DNA of 24,549 nucleotides from Leyella stercorea (GCF_019052365.1 NZ_JAHQUY010000048.1:1-24549); one strand, 5' to 3'. Shown: positions 16,569 through 24,247, numbered from the stretch's first letter. Numbers and translations: made by a program. Notes: generated by a model not told the origin, from the letters alone.

Positions 16569-17456
16569 TTACCAGTTCTGCTTCTCGCCGCCAATGTTTA
16601 TCTTCACCTTGTCGGGATTTTCGGATATGACGAGGTTGACAAGATGCTCCGTACCGGGCTTGAAAAGGAACTTGCTCTCGAAGAGATAGCTCACGCCCAT
16701 CATCTCCACCTCGACGAGCGGCTGACGGTTGTCGATGCGCTGCGGCACGATTATCGCCGAATAGCTTGTATCGCCGTCCTGGTGGGCAACGATGGTCTGG
16801 CGTGTGCCCTTAACGTAGCGTGTCGCCACTCCTGCCTGAAGGTCGATGGTGGCTGTGGGCACGGTGTTGTGGATGTATACCTTGGCGGTGGTGGGCATGT
16901 CGCCCTCGAAGTCCTCACCCTTTATCAAGCGAATCTTCAGTTTGCTCATGATGTGCTTGAAGGTGAGTCTTACGGGCGAATCAGAAGCCTTGACGTCCTT
17001 GGTTGTGGCGAAGAGAAGGTCGCTCGCCTCGTATCCGCCGAGGGCTGTGGCGGTCTTCGAGGTGCTCTGGTCAGTGCTTACGCTGAACGGCTGGTCGGTT
17101 ACGCTCGTCACATTCTGCATGTACGGATAGTAGGCGTAGGCGTTGTACGTCCCCTCGTCCCAATACAGCGTGCGACCGGCTTCCCATTTGTTGCCGTCGA
17201 AGGTGAGCGCCTCGTTGTTCACCAGATTGCCTGCCAGCTCCAGCGGCTGTTTCGCGTCGGCTACGTACAGACCGATGCGGTCGTTGCGCTCGAAGTCGGT
17301 GGCTGTAGCGCGGGTCTGCCCTGGATAGTCGACGACGAATGTCATGGGTGTCGACTTAGGGTCTTGCGGCGTAACAGGTTCCAGATCATCGCCGCAAGCC
17401 GCCAGCGTGAGCACTACCAACGCCAGTGCGACACATCTTATTATATGGTTGTTCAT
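16569..17456 (-). CDS. Fimbrillin family (Mfa-like) lipoprotein
   Basis: The 295-residue product has a lipoprotein signal with lipobox LAAC (cysteine near residue 21) followed by GDDLEP. The rest follows the fimbrillin/Mfa-like pattern: QTRATATDFERNDRIGLYVA, TLYWDEGTYNAYAYYPY, FSVSTDQST, LGGYEASDLLFATTK, RLTFKHIMSKLKIRLIKG and SAIIVPQ. Proteins of this type are exported as lipoproteins and may be built into thin fimbriae or stay as surface adhesins; assembly genes of the Mfa type are not seen here. It is a paralogue of the product at 21084-22058 and of the N-terminal part of the large peptidase just upstream. The gap to the peptidase stop is 37 bases. Confidence 0.9.
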   Translation of the reverse strand: MNNHIIRCVALALVVLTLAACGDDLEPVTPQDPKSTPMTFVVDYPGQTRATATDFERNDRIGLYVADAKQPLELAGNLVNNEALTFDGNKWEAGRTLYWDEGTYNAYAYYPYMQNVTSVTDQPFSVSTDQSTSKTATALGGYEASDLLFATTKDVKASDSPVRLTFKHIMSKLKIRLIKGEDFEGDMPTTAKVYIHNTVPTATIDLQAGVATRYVKGTRQTIVAHQDGDTSYSAIIVPQRIDNRQPLVEVEMMGVSYLFESKFLFKPGTEHLVNLVISENPDKVKINIGGEKQNW

Positions 17457-17493
17457 AAATCTTCGTTTTAGAATTTTCTTACTGACGACTTTC

Positions 17494-20400
17494 TTAGCGA
17501 TGTCTTCTCACCTTCTTCATCTGCAGCGGACTGCCCTTGTGTATCTTCGGGGCATGCTGATAGGTATGGGCGGTGCGCGTGTAGCTTGTGCCCATGCTGC
17601 GTGTCGCTGTTCCGGCGTCGCGCTTGTCGTTTCTGACGAACTCCTCGAACGAGAAGGTCTCGCCGGCGTATCTCATGATGCGCTTCACGATGCTCTCGCG
17701 ACTGATGGTACTATAGTAGGGTATGTCGTTGTTCATGCATGAGTTCTGCTCCGAGCGGAACACGCCGCGGTTGTGCATATAGCCGCCCTCGTAGATGTCG
17801 ACGATGTCGCTGTAGCGGTCGTCGAAGATGAGGTGGCTCCAGCCTACGTTGTGCATCTTGCCGGTGAGCGAGAGGTTGTCGTACCAGCCGAGCGACTTCG
17901 CACTGTTGAACTCCAGCACGTGTCCGCAGCAGCTGCAGCCGCAAGCGTCGATGAAGGCGTTGTGGTAGATGTACTCGTCGCCGAGCTTGCCGAATCCGTG
18001 ACCGCCTGCCTCGTGCTGAACCACGCCACGCGTGTCGAGCGGATAGTCGTATGTGCTGAGCGGACAGAACGCTATAGCCGATCCGTCGGGCCACATCTGG
18101 CAGATGCCGCCGTAGTCGGTGGTGTTGGGCACGACGATTATGAGGGCCTGCTTCAGGTTTTCCTTGTTTACGGTGGGCGCACCGAGGGCATAACTGAACA
18201 GTTCGTCGTAGTTGGCCTTCAGTCCGACGCCACCGGTGAAGGTTGTGCCGAAGCGGTTGTAGCGTATGGTGTTCACCGTGCCCACTCCGCTCTCGGTCGA
18301 CAGCGGTATGGCGGTGTACACGTTGAAGTATTCGCGGTAGGTCTTGTACGGCTCAATGCCGAAGAAGTATTCCACTTCCTGGCGTATGTGCTTCAGATAG
18401 TCGCCGCTGGCAAGGTCCTTGGCGTTGTAGCCGTCGCCGAGCAGCACGATGTTGATGCCGCCGTTGCGTCCCTTGGTGGCTTTCTGCAGGGTTATCCATT
18501 CGTCCTCGCCGTACTCGTAGCCGTACTGCGAGACGGTGCACGCATGGGTATAGTCTTTGTTCTTCAGTCGGAACACTATCTTGCCCTCGCGGTCGCTCGC
18601 GTTCTTCGACATGCTCTTGATGGTGAGCGTCACTTCGGTCTTCTTGTTGCCGTTGGCTGGCGACACCTCACACCAGTCGGGCTTGCTCTCCACTTCCCAC
18701 TCGCCCTCGGCGTTGACGACCAGGGTCTGCTTGTGCTGGGTGCTCAACGCGCATGCCACCGACGGGCGGCATACCAACTCGTGGTGGGCTGCGATGCGCT
18801 TGAACTCGCACCAGCCGCCGGCTGCCTGATACTGCTGAACGGCAGACTCGGGCACTTCGAGCGTGAAGTTGTCTTTTGCCACGCCGTCGAAGGCGCCGCT
18901 CTGCACATAGGGCGGCATGGTGCCCTTGCATACTATAGAGCCGACGCCGTAGCAGTTTTTGAATGCTCCTCTACGTATGGTTTCCAACGATTCTGGCAAC
19001 ACCAAGCCTTCGAGCATTCGGCAATTTGAGAATGCACTCTCACCAATACTTTCAACCCCATAGGGAATGTCAAGAACACCCATCAAACGCCAGTTGTTTG
19101 CAAAGGCGCTACTGCCAATATGCATAAGCGTTGACGGCAAATTCAGATTGCCAGAGAAATCATTGTTTCCAAAGGCATTGTTAGAAAGGGTCTTCAGATT
19201 CCTTGGTAAATGTAGCTCGCCCTTGAAATGGCAGTTGGCAAACGCATCGTTAGCAATATTTACTATTCCATCATGCAAAGTCAGCGTACCATCAAAGCCA
19301 CAATTATTAAATGCTTCTGAAGGTATGGATATTACACCTTGCGGTATAGTCAAAGAACCGGTGAGACCTGAACAGTAAGAAAAAGCACAAACGCCCATTC
19401 TTTTCAACTTTGATGGCAATCGTAAATCGCCATAGAATCCATTGCATCCAGAAAAACAATAGCCTCGGATCAGCTCCACATTATCCGGTATAACGAGATT
19501 TCCGGTAAACCCGGAACATCCTTGAAATACGCCACCATAATAATCTGTGCCCTCATCATCCGTTTCACTTGTCGGTCCATTGCCATATCTTCCAAGATAC
19601 TTCAAAGTAGAAGGCAAAGACAGAGTGCCATTTAGGGCTACACAACCATTAAAAGCTCCTCTTTGAATATCTATAACACCTTCTGGTATGTTGAGCGAAC
19701 CTGAAAGATACTTACAACCATAAAAAGCATTAGCTCCTATAGACACAAGATTATCAGGCAATACAAGTCTCGTAAGAGTCTGATTTCCGCCCAACTGACT
19801 ATTTCTATAAAATGCACTGTTAGGTATCTGGTCGTCCAAGTTCTGACCTTCTCCAAGTTCTACATTACCATAACCTTTGATTCTGACTTCCTTTAAATTT
19901 AAAGAAGAAAGCGAACTCATAGAGTCTCTCATGAAATAGAAGTCACGAGAATCTATAGTACCCTTAATCTTCAGATTCTTCAGCTTTGTATAGTCCTTGT
20001 TGGCAGCAGCAATGGCTTCCTTGAGGTGTCCGGCGGTAGAGTTCACGATGACGTATTCCTTGGCTGTGGCGTCGTGACTCACGAGGTCGTTCTCCCACGG
20101 GGTGATGCTCTCGTTCACGAGTGTGAGGTGATACTGTCCGCTGGCTGCTTTCTTGTCTACACGGATGCTGAAGTTCATCATCTTGCCCGATACGTATGTG
20201 AGCGCCTCGTTCTTCACAAACTTGTAGGGCATGCCGCCGATGGTGATGCTGAAGAGCGTGGTGCCTGCACTGACGGTCTGCGGCACTACGATGGCGCGCC
20301 ATTCGTCGTCGACGCGCGAGGGGATGGTGGCTGTGCTCTCCACGCTGCCTGAGGGCTTCACCTCGCCGGTGGCAAGGTCGATGCTCGCCTTGCGCACCAG

Positions 20401-21039
20401 ATTGGGCGCAAGCACTATCTTCTCGGTGTTAGCCCACTCGCCGTCGGCAAAGCCCGAGCCTTGAATCAGGGTGACGCGGGCGTTCGACATGCGGTGGAAC
20501 AGCGGCAGACGGATGATGCTGGTCGTGGGAGCCACGTCGCCCACCTTGCCCCAAAGGAAGTCGCTCGCCTCGTAGCCGCCCATCTCGCCGTCGGCGGAAG
20601 CGCGGCTCTGGTCTTTCTGCACCTCAAACTGATAGTCGTCGATGCTCTCGGGGTTGGCGAAGGGATAGTAGCCGTAAACGTCGATGTGCGTGTGCTTGTC
20701 TTTCCAATAGATGTCGTAGGCGGGTTCCCACTGGTTGTTGGCCTCGTCGAACGTGTGGCGCACGTTGTCGCAACGGTTGCCGCTGGGTTTCAGGGTGTCG
20801 GGCGTGCCGCCGTTGTAGTCGACGACGTAGACGCCCATCACGTCTCCGTCGCAGAAGCCGTTGTCGCAGACACGTGTCATCGCCAACTGCTCGATGCTGC
20901 CCGATAGCTGTATGCGGTCTTCGCCGTCGAGTTTGCCGCCGTCGCCGTCGAACAACGAGTCGGAGCAGGCGGCAAGCAGAATGCAAAGCATCAGTACAGC
21001 TGTGCATATATGGAAGTTCTTGTGATTCGTATGGGTCAT
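17494..21039 (-). CDS. Multidomain lipoprotein: fimbrillin-like + BspA LRR + BACON-like + M64-type metallopeptidase
   Basis: The product has 1181 residues and a lipobox LLAAC (Cys25). Residues 40-300 form a fimbrillin-like module (GDVMGVYVVDYNGG, IYWKDKHTHIDVYGYYPF, MGGYEASDFLWGK, RAIVVPQTVSAG). Residues 350-730 carry about 12 BspA-type LRRs, mostly of the GxLxIPxxVxxIxxxAFxxC form. Residues about 765-850 resemble a BACON domain (GEWEVESKPDWCEVSPANG, HACTVSQYGYE). Residues 855-1130 match M64 (IgA-protease family) peptidases: GGINIVLLGDGYNAKDL, ALIIVVPNTTDYGG, H1009-EAGGHGFGKLGDEY, and EGGYMHNRGVFRSEQNSCM. The active-site helix reads HExxxH rather than HExxH. The expected role is zinc-dependent proteolysis at the cell surface with adhesive repeats holding the target; the target is unknown. 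The LRR-coding DNA is more AT-rich than both sides. Confidence 0.92.
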   Translation of the reverse strand: MTHTNHKNFHICTAVLMLCILLAACSDSLFDGDGGKLDGEDRIQLSGSIEQLAMTRVCDNGFCDGDVMGVYVVDYNGGTPDTLKPSGNRCDNVRHTFDEANNQWEPAYDIYWKDKHTHIDVYGYYPFANPESIDDYQFEVQKDQSRASADGEMGGYEASDFLWGKVGDVAPTTSIIRLPLFHRMSNARVTLIQGSGFADGEWANTEKIVLAPNLVRKASIDLATGEVKPSGSVESTATIPSRVDDEWRAIVVPQTVSAGTTLFSITIGGMPYKFVKNEALTYVSGKMMNFSIRVDKKAASGQYHLTLVNESITPWENDLVSHDATAKEYVIVNSTAGHLKEAIAAANKDYTKLKNLKIKGTIDSRDFYFMRDSMSSLSSLNLKEVRIKGYGNVELGEGQNLDDQIPNSAFYRNSQLGGNQTLTRLVLPDNLVSIGANAFYGCKYLSGSLNIPEGVIDIQRGAFNGCVALNGTLSLPSTLKYLGRYGNGPTSETDDEGTDYYGGVFQGCSGFTGNLVIPDNVELIRGYCFSGCNGFYGDLRLPSKLKRMGVCAFSYCSGLTGSLTIPQGVISIPSEAFNNCGFDGTLTLHDGIVNIANDAFANCHFKGELHLPRNLKTLSNNAFGNNDFSGNLNLPSTLMHIGSSAFANNWRLMGVLDIPYGVESIGESAFSNCRMLEGLVLPESLETIRRGAFKNCYGVGSIVCKGTMPPYVQSGAFDGVAKDNFTLEVPESAVQQYQAAGGWCEFKRIAAHHELVCRPSVACALSTQHKQTLVVNAEGEWEVESKPDWCEVSPANGNKKTEVTLTIKSMSKNASDREGKIVFRLKNKDYTHACTVSQYGYEYGEDEWITLQKATKGRNGGINIVLLGDGYNAKDLASGDYLKHIRQEVEYFFGIEPYKTYREYFNVYTAIPLSTESGVGTVNTIRYNRFGTTFTGGVGLKANYDELFSYALGAPTVNKENLKQALIIVVPNTTDYGGICQMWPDGSAIAFCPLSTYDYPLDTRGVVQHEAGGHGFGKLGDEYIYHNAFIDACGCSCCGHVLEFNSAKSLGWYDNLSLTGKMHNVGWSHLIFDDRYSDIVDIYEGGYMHNRGVFRSEQNSCMNNDIPYYSTISRESIVKRIMRYAGETFSFEEFVRNDKRDAGTATRSMGTSYTRTAHTYQHAPKIHKGSPLQMKKVRRHR
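18960..19985 (-). other. AT-rich LRR-coding block inside the large peptidase gene
   Basis: This stretch encodes roughly residues 352-693, almost exactly the leucine-rich repeats. It uses many A/T-ending codons, whereas the fimbrillin-like part on one side and the BACON/peptidase part on the other are GC-rich with C/G-ending codons. The change is abrupt at both ends, near 18960 and 19985. This looks like a domain block inserted or exchanged into an older gene. Confidence 0.6.
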
Positions 21040-21083
21040 ATCAAATGCAATGTTCTTTTAATCGTTTCTGTTTCTTTACTGCG

Positions 21084-22058
21084 TCAGCTTGCCACACCGC
21101 CGTAATCTATGCCGTCGCTCTCCCATGCGCTGATGCTCACGCTCAGTCCGCCACCTTCCTTGCTGAGCGTGGCGGTGAGCGTGTGGCGCTTGCCACCGAC
21201 GAAGGTGACGGTCTTCGAGATGTTGTGGTCGGTTCCGTCGACGGTGATGGTTATGAGGTTGTTGTCTGTGGCGGTCTGCGGCACGACGAAGGCGCGGTAG
21301 ACGGCGCCGTCCTTATAGGGCGTGAGGCTGCGCACGCTGCCGTTGGCGCTTACCGTGGAGGTGGCGAGGTCGACGGTGGCGGAGGTGGCGAGATTGTTCA
21401 TCTTCACCGATACATTCGCGTCTGCGAGTGAGCTTTCGCTATATCCGGCACCTGCCTTGATCACTATCTCCACCTGACTCATCAGGTGACGTGTAGCGAT
21501 GTTCACCGGCGATGCCGAAGGAGCGGCGTCGAGCGTGGAGCCTACGATAAGGTCGGACGACTTGTATGCGCCCAGACTGCTCTGGTCGGCACTGACGCCG
21601 AACGGCATGGCGCTCACGCTCGCCACCGTCTGCGTGTAAGGATAATACATATAGAAGTCGGCATGCGTCTGAGCATCCTTCCAGTATACTGTCTTTTCTG
21701 CGTTCCATGTCGTGGTATAGGTGTACGGCATGTTGTCGAGGTGATTGCCCAAGGGTTTCAGCGTCGCCGCACTGCCGTCTGCATTGCGGTTGACGACGAA
21801 CAGCCCTATACGGTCGCCACTCTCGAACGCCTCCTCCGTGGCGCGAGTTATCGTGGCGCTGATATTTATAGGTATCTGTGCCGCGGGCTTGTCGGGCTCG
21901 TCGGGCTTGTCGGGATTATCTGGCTTGTCGGGATTATCTGGCTTGTCTGGCTCGGTGGGCGTAGGTGGCACGTCGGGGTCGTCGTGTCCGCACGATGTGC
22001 ATGCTACGAGAAGAGCCAAAGCAATTAGAAAGACAGGTTTCTTATCATAAGCACTCAT
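21084..22058 (-). CDS. Fimbrillin family (Mfa-like) lipoprotein with Pro-Asp repeat linker
   Basis: The start is the ATG at 22056-22058 (MSAYDKKPVFLIALALLVAC), giving 324 residues; the Met 11 codons upstream lies in the -7 promoter box and is not usable. The lipobox cysteine is in VACTSC (Cys20 or Cys23), followed by GHDDPD. A stiff linker of PDKPDNPDKP-type repeats (about residues 33-55, DNA near 21888-21950) sets the folded part away from the membrane. The fimbrillin-like body shows TRATEEAFESGDRIGLFVVN, VYWKDAQTHADFYMYYPY, LGAYKSSDLIVG, RHLMSQVEIVIKAG and YRAFVVPQTATDNN. It is the first gene of the surface cluster, directly after a good promoter. The peptidase gene starts 44 bases after its stop. 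The role is adhesion or fimbrial structure by family. Confidence 0.9.
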   Translation of the reverse strand: MSAYDKKPVFLIALALLVACTSCGHDDPDVPPTPTEPDKPDNPDKPDNPDKPDEPDKPAAQIPINISATITRATEEAFESGDRIGLFVVNRNADGSAATLKPLGNHLDNMPYTYTTTWNAEKTVYWKDAQTHADFYMYYPYTQTVASVSAMPFGVSADQSSLGAYKSSDLIVGSTLDAAPSASPVNIATRHLMSQVEIVIKAGAGYSESSLADANVSVKMNNLATSATVDLATSTVSANGSVRSLTPYKDGAVYRAFVVPQTATDNNLITITVDGTDHNISKTVTFVGGKRHTLTATLSKEGGGLSVSISAWESDGIDYGGVAS

Positions 22059-22088
22059 ATTATTTGCGGTGTTAAAGCTTAACAAATA

Positions 22089-22119
22089 CAAAGTTAAGCA
22101 ATTAAACGATAAAATACAA
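22089..22119 (-). promoter_or_regulatory. Promoter of the fimbrillin/peptidase gene cluster
   Basis: On the minus strand TTG (22117-22119) is separated by 20 bases from TAACTTTG (22089-22096), the Bacteroidetes pattern. Transcription should begin near 22082, leaving a ~25-base leader before the ATG at 22058. The element rules out the upstream Met at 22091 as the start. Confidence 0.75.
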
Positions 22120-22138
22120 GTTCACAATAGTTCACTTT
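22119..22138. promoter_or_regulatory. Candidate operator: 10-bp direct repeat abutting the fimbrillin promoter
   Basis: On the plus strand agttcacaat is followed at once by agttcacttt, so two AGTTCAC half-sites are spaced by one helical turn. They abut the -33 element of the cluster promoter on its upstream side, where an activator would sit. No regulator is identified. Confidence 0.35.
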
Positions 22139-22208
22139 TCACAAAAAACAATAGTATGAGCCGATGTTTGCTTGGCTTAGTCTGATAGTATATGTGCTTC
22201 GAACGGGT

Positions 22209-22249
22209 GTTACCGCGTACTGGTAACAATATTCCCAATACGCGGTAAC
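22209..22249. repeat. Inverted repeat just after the antiporter gene
   Basis: Perfect 11-base arms (22209-22219 and 22239-22249) flank a 19-base spacer. It lies 5 bases after the nhaC-type stop on the minus strand. No T run follows in either direction, so it is a weak terminator at best; an mRNA 3'-end stabilising structure or a REP-like element is possible. Confidence 0.6.
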
Positions 22250-22293
22250 GATATTACCACGCTGCGGTAACGGTGTTACCACACTGCGGTAAT
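22242..22293. repeat. 22-bp palindromic tandem repeat at the antiporter 3' end
   Basis: Two full 22-base units (22242-22263 and 22264-22285) and a partial third (22286-22293) share the pattern gcggtaacgatattaccac, each with an internal ggtaa/ttacc palindrome. The units run across the stop codon of the antiporter gene, so they encode its last residues. Confidence 0.75.
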
Positions 22294-23849
22294 TCTTTTT
22301 GCGCTTCGCCTTTGCGGAATATCTTGTAGCCGATTGCCGCCACAACGACGCTCATTATCGGCGAGATGATATTGAAGAAGCAATAGGGCAGGTAGGTGGT
22401 TGTCGCCACGCCGAGCACGGTGCTCTGCGTCATGCCGCAGGTGTTCCACGGCACAAGCACAGAGGTAACGGTCACGGCGTCCTCTGTGGTGCGGCTCAGC
22501 AGGCGACGCTCGTAGTTCTCGCGGTCGTAAACGTCGCGGAACATGTTGCCGGTGAGCAGGATGCACAGATACTGGTCGGCGATGGCTACATTGAGCATCA
22601 CGCCGGTGGTGGCTGTAGACGCCACGAGCGACGTGCGACCCTTCACCATGTGGATGAACAGTCGGGTGATGCCGCCCACCATTCCGCTTGCTGCCATCGT
22701 TCCGCCGAAACACATGGCGCAGATGATGAGCCAGATGGTGTCGGTCATGCCTGCCATGCCGCGCGTAGACACGAGCTCGGTGAGCATCTGGTTCGATGTG
22801 CTCAGCGTCGTCTCGCCGTATACGCTCATCATCGCCGCCTTGAACATCGACGGGTCGATTTCTGCCAACGCCTCGCGCTGGAAGATGAGTCCGCAAGCCA
22901 CAGCGAGAAGTGTCGATAAGAAGATGGTGACGATTGGCGGGGTCTTGCGCGCGATGAGCACGCCGGTGGCTACGGGCACTATGAGCAGCCACGGCGTTAT
23001 GTTGAAGCGTCCGTCGAGGGCTGCCATGAACGAAGCCACTTCCTGCGTCTCCGTGGTGTCGATAGTGAGTCCTGCCACGGCGAAGATTATCAGTGCGAGG
23101 GTTATAGAGGGCACGGTGGTGAGCAGCATGTAGCGTATATGACTGAATAGCTGCACGCCCAGACTGCCCGAGGCGAGGGTGGTTGTCTCGGAGAGTGGCG
23201 AGATCTTGTCGCCGAAGTAAGCGCCGGAGATTATCGCTCCTGCCACCCAACCGTCGGCGAAGCCTTGCGCTCTGCCGATTCCCATGAGCGCAATGCCGAT
23301 GGTGGCGATGGTGGTCCACGACGAACCGGTCATCAGACTGACAAGGGCGCAGATAAGGCAGGTGGACGCCAGAAACACCGACGGATGGATGATGTGCATA
23401 CCATAATATATTAAGGTGGGCACCACACCGCTCACCATCCAGGCGCCGCCCAAAGCTCCGATGAGCAGCAGTATTATCAGCGCACTCGACACGCTCGACA
23501 CGTTCTTCGTGATAGCTTTCTCAAAACTTGACCACGGCACATTCAGATAGCCCATGCCGATGAGAACGCAAAACGCCGATACGGCTATCAATGTCACCTG
23601 CGACGCTCCTGCCAGCGAGTCGCTGCCGAACGCTCGTATCGTCGCAACGAGCATTATCACGAGCAACGCAATCGGCGTGAATGACAGCAACGCCGACGGG
23701 CGCTTCTTCAAATGCGAGGTTGATGCGTGCTTCGCCTTTGCAGCTTTTGCAGCGTTCCCTGCATTTACAGATTCCTCAGCATTTACGGATTTCTCAGCAT
23801 TTACACATTCACAATTAATTCCGTTCTTATTATTTTCCATTGTATTCAT
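22254..23849 (-). CDS. nhaC: NhaC-type Na+/H+ antiporter
   Basis: The product has 531 residues and about 12 membrane helices starting near residue 50 (PSALLSFTPIALLVIMLVAT). It matches the NhaC family: SLMTGSSWTTIATIGIALMGIG, GAIISGAYFGDKISPLSETT, ITPWLLIVPVATGVLIARKTPP, LNVAIADQYLCILLTGNMF, LLSRTTEDAVTVTSVLVPWNTCG and YLPYCFFNIISPI. It exchanges external protons for internal Na+ across the inner membrane (some relatives exchange malate/lactate or other ions). The N-terminus is unusual: about 45 polar residues with VNAEKS-like hexapeptide repeats precede the first helix. The C-terminus (QCGNTVTAAW) is encoded by a 22-bp DNA repeat. The start could also be the Met three codons later. It stands alone, with its own promoter. 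Confidence 0.93.
   Translation of the reverse strand: MNTMENNKNGINCECVNAEKSVNAEESVNAGNAAKAAKAKHASTSHLKKRPSALLSFTPIALLVIMLVATIRAFGSDSLAGASQVTLIAVSAFCVLIGMGYLNVPWSSFEKAITKNVSSVSSALIILLLIGALGGAWMVSGVVPTLIYYGMHIIHPSVFLASTCLICALVSLMTGSSWTTIATIGIALMGIGRAQGFADGWVAGAIISGAYFGDKISPLSETTTLASGSLGVQLFSHIRYMLLTTVPSITLALIIFAVAGLTIDTTETQEVASFMAALDGRFNITPWLLIVPVATGVLIARKTPPIVTIFLSTLLAVACGLIFQREALAEIDPSMFKAAMMSVYGETTLSTSNQMLTELVSTRGMAGMTDTIWLIICAMCFGGTMAASGMVGGITRLFIHMVKGRTSLVASTATTGVMLNVAIADQYLCILLTGNMFRDVYDRENYERRLLSRTTEDAVTVTSVLVPWNTCGMTQSTVLGVATTTYLPYCFFNIISPIMSVVVAAIGYKIFRKGEAQKELPQCGNTVTAAW
23762..23815. repeat. 18-bp in-frame tandem repeat in the antiporter 5' end
   Basis: Two 18-base units (23762-23779 catttacagattcctcag and 23780-23797) and a degenerate third (23798-23815) encode VNAEES, VNAEKS and ECVNAE-like hexapeptides in the cytoplasmic tail. 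The unit is a multiple of three, so copy changes keep the frame. Confidence 0.7.
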
Positions 23850-23898
23850 CCTGAAACATTACGTATATTTATACATCATCATTTACTATTACGATATG

Positions 23899-23929
23899 CA
23901 AAGTTACTGCATTTTCTGCATATATACAA
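23899..23929 (-). promoter_or_regulatory. Promoter of the NhaC-type antiporter gene
   Basis: On the minus strand TTG (23927-23929) lies 20 bases before TAACTTTG (23899-23906). Transcription would begin near 23892, giving a leader of about 43 bases before the ATG at 23849. Confidence 0.7.
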
Positions 23930-24057
23930 CATTTCACGCAGCAAAAGCGTATATAATTACAATAAAGAATAAACTAATGAATAAAACATTGTATAGATAT
24001 ACAACATTCGTAGCGGAGGTGAAAGCCTCCGCAGCAAGCAATGGTATCTATCAAAAA

Positions 24058-24095
24058 CGCCATTCCTGGAAGATATGGCAGTTTTTTTCACGTAC
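24058..24095. repeat. 38-bp direct repeat, copy A
   Basis: This copy matches 24396-24433 at 36 of 38 bases, including ctggaagatatggcag and a T run followed by cacgtac. The two copies bracket 300 bases that contain the 22-bp tandem array. Confidence 0.85.
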
Positions 24096-24247
24096 TTATG
24101 TTTTATATCTGCAAGAGTATATTGATGAGATTTGCTCAGAATTAACTACCTTTGCGGTAGAATCACCAACAGATAAGGCAATTTATTAATTGGCTTATTA
24201 GTTGTGATAACATTCAATTAGAGTTATTGATAGTTGCCTAATATGGC

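Noticed and set aside
17494..18030. Frameshift explaining the odd HExxxH peptidase motif
   Set aside because: The reading frame is intact on both sides of the motif, including GDEY and the later M64-like segments, so a one-residue insertion rather than a frameshift is present.
17773..19029. Plus-strand ORF of 418 codons
   Set aside because: It is a complement of the GC-rich, strongly biased peptidase gene. Low-complexity Val/Ala/His-rich sequence is typical of such antisense frames.
22209..22249. Intrinsic terminator for the antiporter gene
   Set aside because: The stem is good but no U run follows on the minus strand and the loop is 19 bases, so I list it as an inverted repeat.
22276..23319. 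Minus-strand ORF of 347 codons rich in Arg and His
   Set aside because: It is an out-of-frame shadow of the NhaC-type gene, with low-complexity RHHR-type sequence.
23554..24189. Plus-strand ORF of 211 codons
   Set aside because: The first two thirds are antisense to the antiporter start and promoter. The remainder (23977-24189) crosses a 38-bp repeat and has no domain or convincing upstream signals.
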